A stretch of DNA of 64,000 bases from Calycina herbarum (lineage: Eukaryota > Ascomycota > Leotiomycetes > Helotiales > Pezizellaceae): the NCBI GenBank assembly GCA_001414485.1, contig LLEY01000081.1, forward strand, positions 213,581 to 277,580. The letters run 5' to 3'. The notes under the pieces are model-generated. The model saw nothing but the letters and a program-made list of their open reading frames with translations. It searched no databases and had not been told where the DNA came from. Below, piece after piece: positions 21,901 to 32,930 of the stretch (positions within the stretch are counted from its first letter, which is position 1; each line of letters begins with the position of its first letter). The position numbers and the translations under genes were made by a program.

Positions 21901-22465
21901 GTCGCAGCACCGTGACAGTTTGACTGCAAACTCCCTCGACGGCGTCCACTAAGACCACAGCGCCATCACATAATCTCGAAGCAGTCGAGACTTCGCTACT
22001 GAAATCAATATGTCCTGGGGAATCGATCAAGTTGATCAGGTATTCCTTCTGCTCGGGTGTCGCATCGGGCGCATTCCTTCGTAGCATGGCAAAGTAGAGG
22101 GATATGGCGGAGGATTCCATCGTGATTCCTCGGGTTTGTTCGTCGGGTCGCGAATCGAGGTAGCGGATCTTGCCTGCGAGTTTGGGGGAGATGATGCCAT
22201 TGGTGGCGATGAGGGCGTCGGTGAGGGAAGTTTTTCCATGATCCTACGGCATATGTTAGTATTCTGAAACGGGGATTTTGTGGGTGGTAGAGTACCTACA
22301 ACGTGGGCTAATATGCAAATCTTGAAGATGTTCTGGTTAGCAAAATCCCCCAATATTGGCAGTCGCAGAATGCGCCCAACTACCCCGCCATGGTCAACTT
22401 ACATTCCTGATGCCGTCTGGATTTCGCTGTAAAGCGACCAGTTTCTCTGGGTTGACCACGACCAT
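18950..22465 (-). CDS. RIA1: EFL1/RIA1, EF2-like GTPase for 60S maturation
   Basis: complement(join(18950..19652,19701..21212,21294..22243,22300..22320,22403..22465)), 1082 aa, all phases consistent. It is an EF2-like GTPase that, with the SBDS protein, releases TIF6/eIF6 from late cytoplasmic 60S subunits. GTPase motifs: G1 AHVDHGKT (assembled across an intron), G2 DEQTRGITM, G3 DSPGHIDF, G4 NKMD, G5 SSAIDGWAF. A charged EFL1-type insertion follows G4 (RERVEERVAAAKEQERTG). Later domains include EHVLLTAGELHLERCLTDLK, GEPIVPYRETIV and C-terminal TARGPLCNEPVQGLAVF. Exon 2 is only 21 nt and encodes ICILAHV. Donor and acceptor of the last intron (48 nt, with GCTAAC branch) restore GRFLGEIAPEERQVGS. 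Lengths match fungal EFL1 proteins. The gene is divergent from the PH-domain gene at 23814. Confidence 0.95.
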
Positions 22466-23813
22466 ATTGAAAGTGGTATTTTATGTTATTCTGGCAAGAT
22501 TTGGGGCCAGAGGTGATTGTTGGTGCAATATAAAATTGCTTGTATGGACGAAGAATTATTTTTGTCAGGATGAGTCGAAATGACGCGCTGTGGAGGGGCG
22601 CTCCTTGAACAATTTTGTATAGGTACCTTTTTGGACATAACTTCTGCAGACAAATTCTGCTAAAATCATATGACAGGACAGGAATACATCTCACTTACAA
22701 GATTATAGATTCAACAATAGCTACGACTAACTATCTTGTCATGGTTACCGTAGTATAGTAAGGTAACTCTATCAAAAGGAAGAGACGACCGAAAGCGTTG
22801 GATCCAAGGAGTGTCGATCACACGTGACCAGGAACCATTTCCATATATTTTTCCGGAAACGGACTTCTCATTTCTTCTGGAACCTTTGCAGTTGGTTTCG
22901 ACAATTCTATAATTAGAATACTTGCGCAATACTTGCTTGCTTCCAGGGTGACACAGGGGCCGTGATCGTAGAAGAACCGTTCATTCTCGCAAGGCTCTCG
23001 CTGCTCGCAACGAAGGAAAACCAATAGTTGCGGTGTAAGGGCAAAGATAGAAACGCCGGGCCAAACGCGCTAAAATAAAGTTAAAGGACTGAAAACACTT
23101 CGGACGAGAGTGCCTCTTTTCCACGCTTCTGGAGCACTCTGAATCGGACCTCTAACAAATGATTTGCCCATCTCCGTGGGATGATTCGTTGTGAGGTCTT
23201 CGTCCCCCATGGGCATCCTGGAAACACGCCAGTTTCAAAGTGTGAAGTTGAAGGTCGATGGATGGGATGGCCCTCCTGACCCCATAATTGATCCAAGTTG
23301 CAACCGGCAAGCGCATTTCATTTAAGCTTCTTACAGCACAGCTTGGGGAGATCGCTGGCTTTGGCGTTGTTCTAATAAATTTGGCTTCCCACCCAAAATC
23401 AACGACCTTCGATCCGACTAAGAGGTCCCTAACCTAATAGCAAGATGACGTTGTAGAGAAGTCAATCGCATCGAAAGCATCGCCCCCGACGGAAAAGTGC
23501 AGTTACTCCGTACACAATCACTTTGTCTTGGAATCTTGGCTCTCTCCCCATTTCTACGGGGAAAATCCAACGAATTAAAACAAGTGGCTGGACTCCTACA
23601 AGCACCAGACGGCCAAATTCAATGTCACCAAAAGTCACCACTCACTCACCCAGTCCCAGTCCCAGTCCCACCTTGGGTCCGCCCAAACTATTAACTTAAC
23701 CCAACCCCCTCAACCTTAATTGCCAGAGAGCTCCCGCCTCCTTCTTCCTTCCCAGGAACATCCAAACAACTCTCGCTCACCTTCCTACCGACTACTCCCT
23801 ACAAAAAATCATC
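22466..23813. other. Divergent intergenic region (EFL1 / PH gene)
   Basis: No gene is supported. It carries the promoters of EFL1 (left) and the PH-domain gene (right). A short CAGTCC tandem repeat lies at 23651-23668. Confidence 0.5.
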
Positions 23814-25158
23814 ATGATGGCTGATGCACAGCATGCGACGGCGCCACCCATAGAAGCAGAAGTAGGCAGTCAGCCTCGTCAGATCCCAACCAAAACGACA
23901 GCTCCTCTGCAGATACCTCCGCCATCCCAAGTTGCTTTTCCGCCCCTTCCATCTGCAAGCCGCATTCGCAATTCACATCTCGTCTTGGATTCTTTCTCGC
24001 CTGTCAACCAGAACGGGAGCTTCGAGTTTGATCGCGTTTTGAAGAGTGGCTACGTCCAGAAGCGCACGCGCAAGACCAAGGTAAGCTTGCAAGCAAGTCA
24101 ATCTATCCTGCATCCTTGCGGCATGCTGATTCACTTTGTAGAATTGGAAACCAATATTCCTTGTACTACGACCCAATTCCCTTTCCATATATAAAGACCA
24201 GAACGAAGGGAAATTAAAACACAAGATACACCTCTCCGACCTGACGGCCGTCGCGAAACTGAAGGATCCGAAACAAAAGCGACACAATGTCTTCGGACTC
24301 TTCTCCCCATCGCGAAATTACCACCTCGAATCAACGACAAAGAAGGACACAGAGGAATGGGTCAACTTAATAAGACAAGAAGCTCGAATCGAAGAGGAGG
24401 AAGAGGAGATGATGCTAGGCAGTCCTGGAGGCTTAATAACTAGTTCATACGCCGGACTCGAACGCGCATTCCATCTCCACAACGAACAGAAAAGATTACA
24501 CGACGAACGACTGGGTTCCAGTTCCCCAGAACCCAGTGATCCCATACCCAAGGGGCCGAAGAAGAAAATCAATCCCATTACGGGTGCTCGACGAATGTCG
24601 CAGACCATCGAATATTCTGGCAACGAACTAGCCTCACATTCGGACTTTTCAGACATAGAAACAAGCCGAGTACCAGGAGCATCAACACTCTCAAACCAAG
24701 AAGATCCTCTCGCAGTAAAGCCACCACCCGTCGCCCGACCACCCTACAGCGCTCGAAACGCCAGTCAAATGAGCGGTTTCAATGTCGACACCGACCCTGA
24801 ACGTGTTGTCTGGCAAGGCCACCTCCTATACCTCAAATCCAAAGGCGGAGTCCGACAATGGAAAGACCTCTGGGCTGTCATCCGACGCAACAGTATCTCC
24901 CTTTATAAAAACGACTCTGAATACTCTATTATTCTTTTAATACCCCTCTCGGCGGTGATCAATGCCGTCGAAATCGATCCCTTGAGTAAAACTAAGCGTC
25001 ACTGTCTCCAGGTTATTACGGAAGAGAAGAGTTTTAAGTTTTGTGCGCATAATGAAGATACACTGGATAAAGCACTTGGGGCTTTGAAGAGCCTGCTTGC
25101 GAAGAGGAAGGAGGGGGAGGGTGGAGGGAAGGGTAATGCTAATAATGCGAATCGATGA
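23814..25158 (+). CDS. Protein with two PH domains (Opy1-like layout)
   Basis: join(23814..24080,24142..25158), 427 aa; 61-nt intron at phase 0 after KTK. A Pro-rich N-terminus precedes PH domain 1, roughly residues 75-180: LKSGYVQKRTRKTK, then NWKPIFLVLRPNSLSIYKD, then EEWVNLIRQE. PH domain 2, roughly 320-415, has WQGHLLYLKSKGGVRQWKDL, WAVIRRNSISLYKND, a beta-strand VINAVEID and the helix DTLDKALGALKSLLAK. A Ser/Pro linker with basic PKKKINPITGARR separates them. Both PH domains have the basic residues in the beta1-beta2 loop expected for phosphoinositide binding. Yeast Opy1 has the same two-PH layout and senses PI(4,5)P2; orthology is inferred from layout only. Confidence 0.85.
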
Positions 25159-26028
25159 CGATAATGAAGCAAACCCCTATATGATATGAGATCCCTCGGC
25201 ATATGGACCAGGGATATTTATTTTGTGGAATGAGGATTTGGTGGTTAGAAAGACTCGGCCGGTCTTCTTTTTTGTTTATATCAGGCTGCTGCGATGGGAT
25301 TGAGGAGCGAGCGAAAGTGTTGGCTTGGATTGGATTTTTTACCTTCCGTTTCCGGCATGACCACATATATGAGTTTATGAGTTTATGAATCTTTAAATGT
25401 AATGCCTATTACGAAGCCTTCTTTTTGCTCGGCGTATTATATTCGTTCCCTGCACTTGACTTTTTCCTTCTTGCGTTTATTGTGGGTAGGTTTGTTTTTG
25501 GATCGCCAGTGTCAAAATCATGATCAAACGCTGATCACGATTGCCGATCAAAGCTTCTTCATTTTAAGTCGATCTATCTATCTAAGCGTCACACACACAA
25601 TGTCTTTTCATTGGTGGGATCGTATTATGCGTATCAAGTGGAGAAAGATCATTGATTTGATCTCGGCATCTCATCGCCCTCTCCACTTCTTATGGTCTTC
25701 CTGCAGCTGGAGGTGGGCAGGACAGACATCTTCGACTCATCCTCACTCATGCAGTGTCTCTTTGCTTGATGCCTGTCTTAGGATCAGAGAACTTAACAAT
25801 TTAACCGTTTCCAAAAAAAAAAAAATTGTGATATAAGTCTAAAAGGAAGTTTGTGTTTTCATTCGTTCCCTTCTTCAAGTTGTACAGCGCGTGACCCCCC
25901 CGCTTTCCTTGAAGACTTGACCTGACCTGACCTCCCGTCCTCCATCTATTCCATTCCCATCCATACCACCCAACATTAGCATACTCCCCTTTTTCATTCA
26001 GACACTCGATAGTGCGTAGGTAGTGAAG
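25159..26028. other. Intergenic region
   Basis: No supported gene. A homopolymer A run (about 25815-25825) and pyrimidine-rich leader sequence precede the gene at 26029. Confidence 0.5.
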
Positions 26029-27284
26029 ATGTCGGGTCCACGACCGATTACGGAAACGGTCGTTTTGAAAGTTCAGCCTGGGCTCCGGCTTGATGCTACG
26101 GGTGGAGGAGACGGGAGCAAGGGAGTGAAGAAGTTTGAGGAGTTACTTGGTGTTGTTGGGAGACAGGAGGGCTTTGTTCGGCAGTTTTGGGTGAGTGGGT
26201 TTTTTTCCTGGTTGCCCTTTTGGTTCTTTTCGCTTTGGAAATCATTTTTTGGGGGGGGGGGCATATGCGAGTGGGTGTGATCGAGACTTGGCTTCATAGG
26301 GTTACGAGGCGAGGAAGAAATGGATAAGAGTTTTGGGAGGACATGAAGAAGGGGAATGGGAAGTACACTAGACTGACTTCAAAAACAGGGACATAAAATC
26401 GAAGATCCCCTAGTTTTCGTCTGGCTCATCGACTGGGAGAGATATGAAAACCACGAGGGGTTTATGGAATCAAAAGATTACCCCGGTTTCTTGGAGGGTG
26501 TTGCGGAGGTCTTTGATAGAGAGGAGGAGACGGTTATTGGTATGTCTCGTCTTGTTTTTTTTCTTTCTATCATTTCTCCTCTCGATTTCTCATTCCGATT
26601 CCCTTCTTCACTTTACTTTCACATATCCTCCCAGTATTTCGATCCCAATCTCCGATGGCCACAAGTCCTTCTTCTCTCCCTGGGTTCTCGTTTTCCACCT
26701 TCTCTCCTCCTTCTCTCCATCTTTTCTTCAGCGACGAAAAAGGTTACTAACACTCCCAAAAAGTCCACACAAAATACACCAACGACTATGCCCCCTCCGT
26801 CCTCGCGCCCGTAACCGAAATCGCATTCTGCTCCCTCCCTGATACAGCAGGCGAGAAGGAACAAAAGAGAATGGACGATTCGACAAAGGGGATCGGGGAG
26901 GATGTTCAGAGTATCGGGGGAGCGACTGGGAGTTCGACATCTTGGGGTACGTCCTCTTTCCTTTCCACTTTCCTTTTGTTTTTTCCCATCCTTCCATCCT
27001 TCCCTCCCTCCACCCCCTCTAATTTAAAGAGAGAGAGAGCTAACGCAACACTCGAAGTCCTGCCCCAAGCCCCCAAACTTCCATCCCCCACTCAAAAAGG
27101 GGCTTCCCTGGCATTGGTGGCTCTTTTCGGGTATGATAGTATTGAAACCCATATGAAATGGAGGGAGACGCCGGAACATGCTAAGGCTATTGAGATGATG
27201 GGGGTGATGAGTAGGGAGATTGGGTTGAAGGATTTTGAGGTTGGGGGTGGGGGGATGTGGCATGTTGATTTTCATTCTGGTTGA
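26029..27284 (+). CDS. ABM-like (dimeric alpha/beta-barrel) protein
   Basis: join(26029..26190,26389..26539,26764..26946,27058..27284), 240 aa, phases consistent. ATG 26029 (MSGPRPITETVVLKVQPGL) is the start. The fragments join into two similar halves. The first has KKFEELLGVVGRQEGFVRQF, then W, then HKIEDPLVFVWLIDWERYEN and HEGFMES. The second has ASLALVALFGYDSIETHMKW and ETPEHAKAIEMM. Recurrent pattern: query/collision helix, strand, W/Y-rich strand, then H-containing helix. This is typical of fungal ABM/ferredoxin-like barrels, often stress-responsive or monooxygenase-like. Introns are long for this window (198, 224 and 111 nt), and the first holds a poly-G run. Function is unassigned, and splicing is hand-made but phase-consistent. 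Confidence 0.7.
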
Positions 27285-28223
27285 GTTTAAGAGAATGGGG
27301 ACGGACAAGGGCCGAGGAGATGTATGAGAGTGAGTAGAGATAAGAATGAGGATGGACGACGTGATGATGATAATGAGGGCTAGGGTAGAGTTAGTGGCTA
27401 AGAAAGGTGATGAGAAGATGATGAGGATGAGCCGCGAGAGAAAAGAGTTGACGAGGAAACGTGGGACGAAGTAATGCAAATGGGCTACGATGTGAAGAAT
27501 TAAGGGTTGTATAAAGTGGTTGGTATAAGAGATCATCTTATTTCTCCGCAACTTTTATAACCAAAGAATGATTTCTTTTTGCGCTTTAAGCTATTGAAGA
27601 TCTCAATGTCCGAAGTCGACTATGGCAAACACGCAATATGTTAAATTGAGGTAACATTTTTTGCCGCTCGTGAGATAGAAAGAAGGTTTTGTGGCTTTAC
27701 GGCTTACGGCTTACGGCTTACTTACTCGTAACTTACTTGTAGCATACTCGTGGGTCTAGCTTACTCGAAAGTGTAAATTTTCTATTCTTCCTAAACAACT
27801 AGGATTTACACCTTATCCATAATTCTCACTAAAGATAAATGAAGTGAAGGGTAGAATAAAGTAAACTGAAGTGAATCATTTTTGTAAAAATGTAACAAAG
27901 TACAAACAACTGCCTAAGCTAGCTAAACTAGTACCACCAAAAACACATATCATAACAATTGATCCCCTACTTCGTGATCACCCCCTCAAGAATGGAAAGG
28001 TAAAGGCCCAAGCAAGCTATCTAATACACAAACGCATGAACAAAAGAACCCCCAAGGTATCGCTGAAAAAGAAAAGAGCCGTGAACCCGCTAATTAACCA
28101 TACACGCAAGAGCAAAATAAAATAAAACAAGTCCACGCTAGTGGTCAACCGAAAACAAAAAGGCAAACATAAATCCCAGCCCCTCAGAAATAGAAAAGAA
28201 GACATCTTACACCCCTCCTGCTC
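27285..28223. other. Intergenic region with TTACGGC repeat
   Basis: No gene is supported. Around 27690-27780 is a short TTACGGC tandem array followed by CTTACTCG/CTTACTTG-like words. Confidence 0.5.
27697..27720. repeat. (TTACGGC)3 tandem repeat
   Basis: Three perfect 7-nt units and a partial one, in non-coding DNA. Confidence 0.85.
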
Positions 28224-28985
28224 TCATCCCCTGATCCACAAGCCAGCAAAACAAACAATAAACCCCATCAACAACCCAACAATCAAAGCCTGCCTCTGAG
28301 CCCCCACCTTCTTCGCAAAAGCCTGACAATCAACAAGTAAGAGATTCTGTCCCGCGTCTCTCCTCGCAGACTTCAACCCAGGAAGACCATCAAGAGAGGA
28401 AACATTATTCTTCCTCTGATAAGCCCCCAATTCATTCTTCTCCACAGTCTTACTCGCCCAATGACCAAGCGTCTCGCGATCTTGAAATGCGGTTTGGAGT
28501 GCTTTTTGGGTATCCTCTCCTTCTGTTGTTGAAGTAGGGGGAGAGGGTTGCAAATTTACTCTGGGAACTCCGTACCCACAACTACTCTGCACCTTCCAGA
28601 TCTCAAATACAAGAATCGCTCGAGCGCCATCAATCCACTTCTTCCCCATCTTGCCCAACAAATGCTCAAATTCAGGTGTGTCCCACTCTACTACTCTTCC
28701 TGTACAGAACAATCGCATGATCCGAGGTGAAGGTCCGAAAGAACAGAACATGATTGTTGCACGACCATTCTCGTAGAGGTGAGAGATGGTTTCTGCGCCG
28801 CTGCCCGTGGCGTCGACGTATCCGCATTGAGTGGGAGAGAAGATTGTGAATGTTGTTGAAGGAAGACCTTTTGGGGAGAGGTTGATGTGTTTCCCGTTAG
28901 TGGGAGCCGAGGAGATGAAGAAGAGTGGCTGGGAGAGGGCCCAGGTTGTTAGCGAGGGCGTAAGGGAAGACCAGAATTGTGGCAT
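28224..28985 (-). CDS. Pyridoxamine-5'-phosphate-oxidase-like FMN-binding protein with C-terminal anchor
   Basis: 253 aa, single exon, start MPQFWSSLTPSL. The N-terminal half has the split-barrel pattern of fungal PNPOx-like proteins: QPLFFISSAP, HINLSPKGLPSTTFTI, CGYVDATGSGAETISHLYEN, GRATIMFCSFGPSPRIMRLF, CTGRVVEWDTPEF, then AILVFEIWKVQSSCGYGVP. That indicates FMN or a related flavin (F420-type) as cofactor. The C-terminal ~22 residues form a hydrophobic tail (QALIVGLLMGFIVCFAGLWI), so it is probably tail-anchored. Enzyme activity is unknown; it is not the vitamin B6 oxidase itself, because the family's substrate motifs are not evident. Confidence 0.85.
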   Translation of the reverse strand: MPQFWSSLTPSLTTWALSQPLFFISSAPTNGKHINLSPKGLPSTTFTIFSPTQCGYVDATGSGAETISHLYENGRATIMFCSFGPSPRIMRLFCTGRVVEWDTPEFEHLLGKMGKKWIDGARAILVFEIWKVQSSCGYGVPRVNLQPSPPTSTTEGEDTQKALQTAFQDRETLGHWASKTVEKNELGAYQRKNNVSSLDGLPGLKSARRDAGQNLLLVDCQAFAKKVGAQRQALIVGLLMGFIVCFAGLWIRG

Positions 28986-29440
28986 TTTTGCTGAAGTTGT
29001 GCTTTTTGTCCGGTTTAGAAAGCGAAGTGGTTGGGAAACAAAACTTGAATGTTGATGTGAGTTCTGTGACTCAGTAATGAGGCTCTCGATGAATGGTATT
29101 TATCAAATGAGGAAGGCGGGGTCGTGTCGATGAACCGAAATCGGATGAGGTAGCTAGGCCGCGAACAACCGGAATTGTAAGATTCCACGAAAGCACCAGT
29201 GCCTCAAAATGGATGATCGGAACAATATTTGGAGATTGTATCCGTCCAGTGGTATCGTCGTTCTTCATCCCAAATGGTAGATCCATGACTCAATTCGTAA
29301 GGCGGGGTCATCCTGCAGGTCATCACAGTGAGATGGCTTGCTTCCTTGTCTCCGATCTCGCAACCCTTTTTCGTATGTGTATGTACACCCTTTTCCACCC
29401 CAATACAAACAAACGTACCACTTGTCAATTGCAAGTGTAA
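28986..29440. other. Intergenic region
   Basis: Promoter of the PNPOx-like gene (leftward) and 3' flank of the coiled-coil gene. Nothing else is seen. Confidence 0.5.
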
Positions 29441-30373
29441 TCATATTGGATGACGATGGTATTCTCCATCTTCTGCTGGCTGCACCTGGTACGATTTAGA
29501 TGATCTCTTCGAGCTTGGTCTTGCAACTGGCGCTGAGTGATGAGGATATACTGGAGCTGGTGCGTAGGAAATGTTTGAAGGTGCATAAGAGACACTCGAG
29601 GGTGCGTAGGATGCAGTTGAAGGTGTGGATGACGCATATGAGACTTGTGGTGGTGGTCTCTCATATGCAGCTCCTGGTCTCTCGGAGAGTGGTGTAAAAG
29701 GATTGGGTGCCTTGTTTGGAGGTGGTTGAGGTACTTGAGGTGGCCGACTGCTTTGGCTTGTACTGAGGCGTCGAGAGACTTTATCCCTTGGATCTCTTGG
29801 AGTGGCGGAATGTAACGAGGCGTTGAATGCTGTTGAGCTTGAGCGTGAGTGTGCTTCTCTTCTCAATTTATCGTTCTCTCTTCTCTCGATCTCGAGCTCT
29901 TTGGCTAGCTTAACGGCTTCTGTAAATGCAACTTCTTTTTCTTGTTTCAGAAGACGGATTTCCCGGTGGCTTCCCTTGAGTTCTTCTTTGAGGTCGGTAA
30001 CATTATCCTCCAGACGACGAATCCGTTCATTGGCGGCATTGAGAGCTTCATTCAGAGCGTTAGGGTTGTGACGTTGATTTTGGATTTCCTGGGAGTTGAA
30101 GGGTCTATCGTTGGGCGACGTACCGAGTGAGGCTCGATCGGAAGCACTGGAGGATCCAATGCCCGAGTCTCGACTGTCTTTGGGAGCATGCCGGCCGGGT
30201 GATGATTTCCCTCCCTTGGTAGTCGACGTATAGTGGACCGACTTCTTCATGGTGCTGTAGATGTTGCTGGGCACGTGGTCGTGCTGAGATGCAGTAAGAG
30301 AAGTGAGGCTATAGGCAGAAGGGTTGGAGGTCTGGATGTGAGGAGCTGTAGCTGTAGCTGTATGTATGCCCAA
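29441..30373 (-). CDS. Coiled-coil, Ser/Pro/Tyr-rich hypothetical protein
   Basis: Up to 310 aa. Two possible starts: ATG 30373 (MGIHTATATAP), or ATG 30250 (MKKSVHYTSTTKGGKSSPGR, 269 aa); I favour the second on composition but cannot decide. It has a low-complexity N-terminus with DSRDSGIGSSSASDR. A coiled coil follows at roughly residues 105-180 of the long form (NEALNAANERIRRLEDNVTD, LKEELKGSHREIRLLKQEKE, KLAKELEIERRENDKLRRE). The C-terminus is Ser/Pro-rich with a repeated SYAPS/SYASS motif. No known domain; it is likely structural or cytoskeletal-associated (inference). Confidence 0.6.
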   Translation of the reverse strand: MGIHTATATAPHIQTSNPSAYSLTSLTASQHDHVPSNIYSTMKKSVHYTSTTKGGKSSPGRHAPKDSRDSGIGSSSASDRASLGTSPNDRPFNSQEIQNQRHNPNALNEALNAANERIRRLEDNVTDLKEELKGSHREIRLLKQEKEVAFTEAVKLAKELEIERRENDKLRREAHSRSSSTAFNASLHSATPRDPRDKVSRRLSTSQSSRPPQVPQPPPNKAPNPFTPLSERPGAAYERPPPQVSYASSTPSTASYAPSSVSYAPSNISYAPAPVYPHHSAPVARPSSKRSSKSYQVQPAEDGEYHRHPI

Positions 30374-32930
30374 CCAAGAAGGAATGTACCAATGGATTCA
30401 GGTGGGTGGATCAGGTAGAAGGGATAATCCAAGATATTTGATCAAAAAAAGTAAGGCTTCTTGAACCTTTTGAACTGCATGGATTGCAGCAATGCCACGA
30501 GGCTGTGAAGAGAGGTCGAGGTGCGTTGGGTGTCTGCTTTTGTGAAGAGTATGGGAATGTATAAGAGGAAGAAGAGAACCCCATCCACACACACCACAAC
30601 GCATTTGTTTTATTCACTCAACACTCACCTCCCATGTTCGCACTAACATTAGTAACTTACACTTCCAACCTGGGCAATTAGGTTGCCGAGCTGGCTGCCT
30701 ACATCTCTACTCACCTTATTCCACCTTATTCCACACAGGTAGGCTCTAAACAAGGCCTCCTTCGAGTCCTCCTACTGCTCATCGGCATGTGTGCCAGAGG
30801 ACTCACCGACAGCCAAAGGGGGAAACGAGGGGCCTCCTAGGGCCTCCATGCAAGAGTCATCCAAAGAATGGCATGGCGGAAGGCGGGACGGAACGAAAAA
30901 ATGCTGATGAAGGAGGGTGGTGATTGGATGAGAGACCAATGGAAGGGATGAAGATGAAGGCAGCCTGCACTGCCTGGTTGCCTTGCCAGCAGTGCTGCTA
31001 AGTTGATTGAAATGGTCAGTACTGGTTCGCTTGCCAAAGAACAATAGGGCTGCGGTCAGCCTGGGACAGAGCCTCTTATCGAGGCCATCATCGCAGTGGA
31101 GGGCCCAGAAGAGATGAGGTGATGATAGAGGGGAGACGCGACCGATGCAGCGGCCCGCTGCTTGTCAATCGCACGCGTGGGTGTCGTGTGGTGGTTGACC
31201 AAGAAAGAGGGCCTCTTTTCCTTTTTTCCCGGGAGGCTGGGGAACTCGATTCGATGCGCAAAACACTCCGCAATGATCCGCAGAGCAACTGTAGCGAGCG
31301 CATTCGTAAACCACCAACCAATCACGTCAAAACCAAGGTGGTGTGTTGCCTATTCTACAACTCTACGCATAAACTATTCAGGACTCACAATCCGTTTGCC
31401 AACCGTACGTAAATAATCAATCGCAGTCACATTCATCAATTCCCATGCTCAACCCCTCTTTTTGCCCCTCATCTCATCGTAACAAAATCCTCCAAACACG
31501 TTATATTCCAAACCCTTCTTTTTCCCTTCCAACATCCTCCCGCATACTCATCCTCCTATAACCATAGCTAGTCACCGAACCTTCAAATCTTCACCGGCTG
31601 TCTTCACCGAATCTATTTTTGCTTTTTCCCTAACCCTACCAACGTTCAAATTCCGTAACACCGTCTTCTCCATATCGTAAGTGTTTCACAAAAAATCCTT
31701 CTCGCCTTGCAGAAAACAAGAATACGGAATACGAACATCCCAGCTTATCATCGCGTTTCATTCCGTTTGTTTCTTATTCTTATTTTGGTACGGAGGGATG
31801 GATTAAGTGGGTTTAAAGATCGTGACGTGGGATGGTCATCTCTTTGTACCACCCCCTCCATCCATCCAGGCATCCACACATCATTGGACCCTCAATTTAT
31901 TCCCCGAATCTGACAGGTGATGGCGGCAAGTCTAGCCCAAAAAAAGCCATTGAAGCCACGAGGATCCACGGTGAGATGCCCACTCTATTTCTTGGATTTC
32001 AGCCTCAAAGAAGGGGAAGGAATATTGAGGAATGTCCATGAAGTGTTCAGAGCGCAAAGGAATTTGCTCAAGTGACAGTAACTCAGCTTGTGGTCATGAG
32101 GGAAATGAGCATTGAGAAACACTCTGGCTCGCGGGCGACAACAAAAGCGGCAGTAAACACCTCTCGTTGTTCCAACTTACTGGGATAATTTAAACATTTT
32201 ATCCTAAAAGTTTAGAACAATGGAAAATATTAACCCAGATGATTTGGAACAACGAGGTCCAATTGTCCCAAAGTATCTAGGGTAATGTCAAATTGTTCGA
32301 GCAAGTCAGAACATTGAACACCCTCGATCGCGAGGTGCCTCAGGTGCAAGAGTGATGATGAAAATAGATTCCAGCGCATGTATCACGAGCCCAAAGAACC
32401 AACGATTGCACCCGGACGTAATAAACAACACGCGCGTTCTATTTAAGCTTAATCAAACAATAACCTACGCCGGTCTTTACTAAAAGTAGATTTTGCCTCA
32501 CATCCTTCCCGTTACCGCTCGCGTAACCATTGCAACGTCTCGACGACGCTTTCCAATATCTCATTCTCGCCCTCTCGTCCTCACTTTCTCCCATGGTCCT
32601 CATACAGAACTGAGACAATAAGAGATCTAGAATAAAAGATGAACTAAAATAGCAAGGTCAGTCATGCACCATGACGGCTCATCTGCTTGCTGACTTACCA
32701 TGATTCTTGCTTCTCTTGCGCTAATGTTACACAGGTCTCATGTCAACGTGTGCCAATAAAACAAACGTAGGAAAGCGCTGATCCCCATCTCGGCGATTCG
32801 GGGAGTTTTGGAATCCCTCGAAGCTCGTCGTGCCATTGGATGTGGTGAAGTGTATATTTTGGGTGTTGGGGGCGGAAAGACGTGATTCGTTCCTTCCCAG
32901 TACCTGAATCCATCGAATTCTTCTCTCACT
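30374..32930. other. Long intergenic region with a dispersed repeat copy
   Basis: No gene is supported on either strand. The short open frames have biased, non-protein-like composition. It contains a diverged copy of the 8437 element (32143-32320). TC- and CT-rich stretches at 31430-31680 could be a promoter or leader of an undetected transcript. Confidence 0.45.
32143..32320. repeat. Second copy of the 8437-8661 element, right end lost
   Basis: Starts with AAAAGCGGCAGTAAA as in the first copy. The interior aligns (TTGTTC..AA, GGATAAT/GGGTAAT, TTAGAACAA, GATGATTTGGAACAA / GGTGATTTGAAACAA, ATCTAGGGTAAT). It contains an 11-bp perfect inverted pair CGTTGTTCCAA / TTGGAACAACG. No ACTGCCG right terminus is found. 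Confidence 0.6.

Noticed and set aside
26191..26388. Continuation of the first ABM-like exon as a longer frame
   Set aside because: The hydrophobic GFFSWLPFWFFSLWK reading is intron sequence with a poly-G run; splicing restores the family pattern.
31707..32041. Two overlapping frames upstream of the 32143 repeat
   Set aside because: Composition follows base bias and no supporting signals were found.
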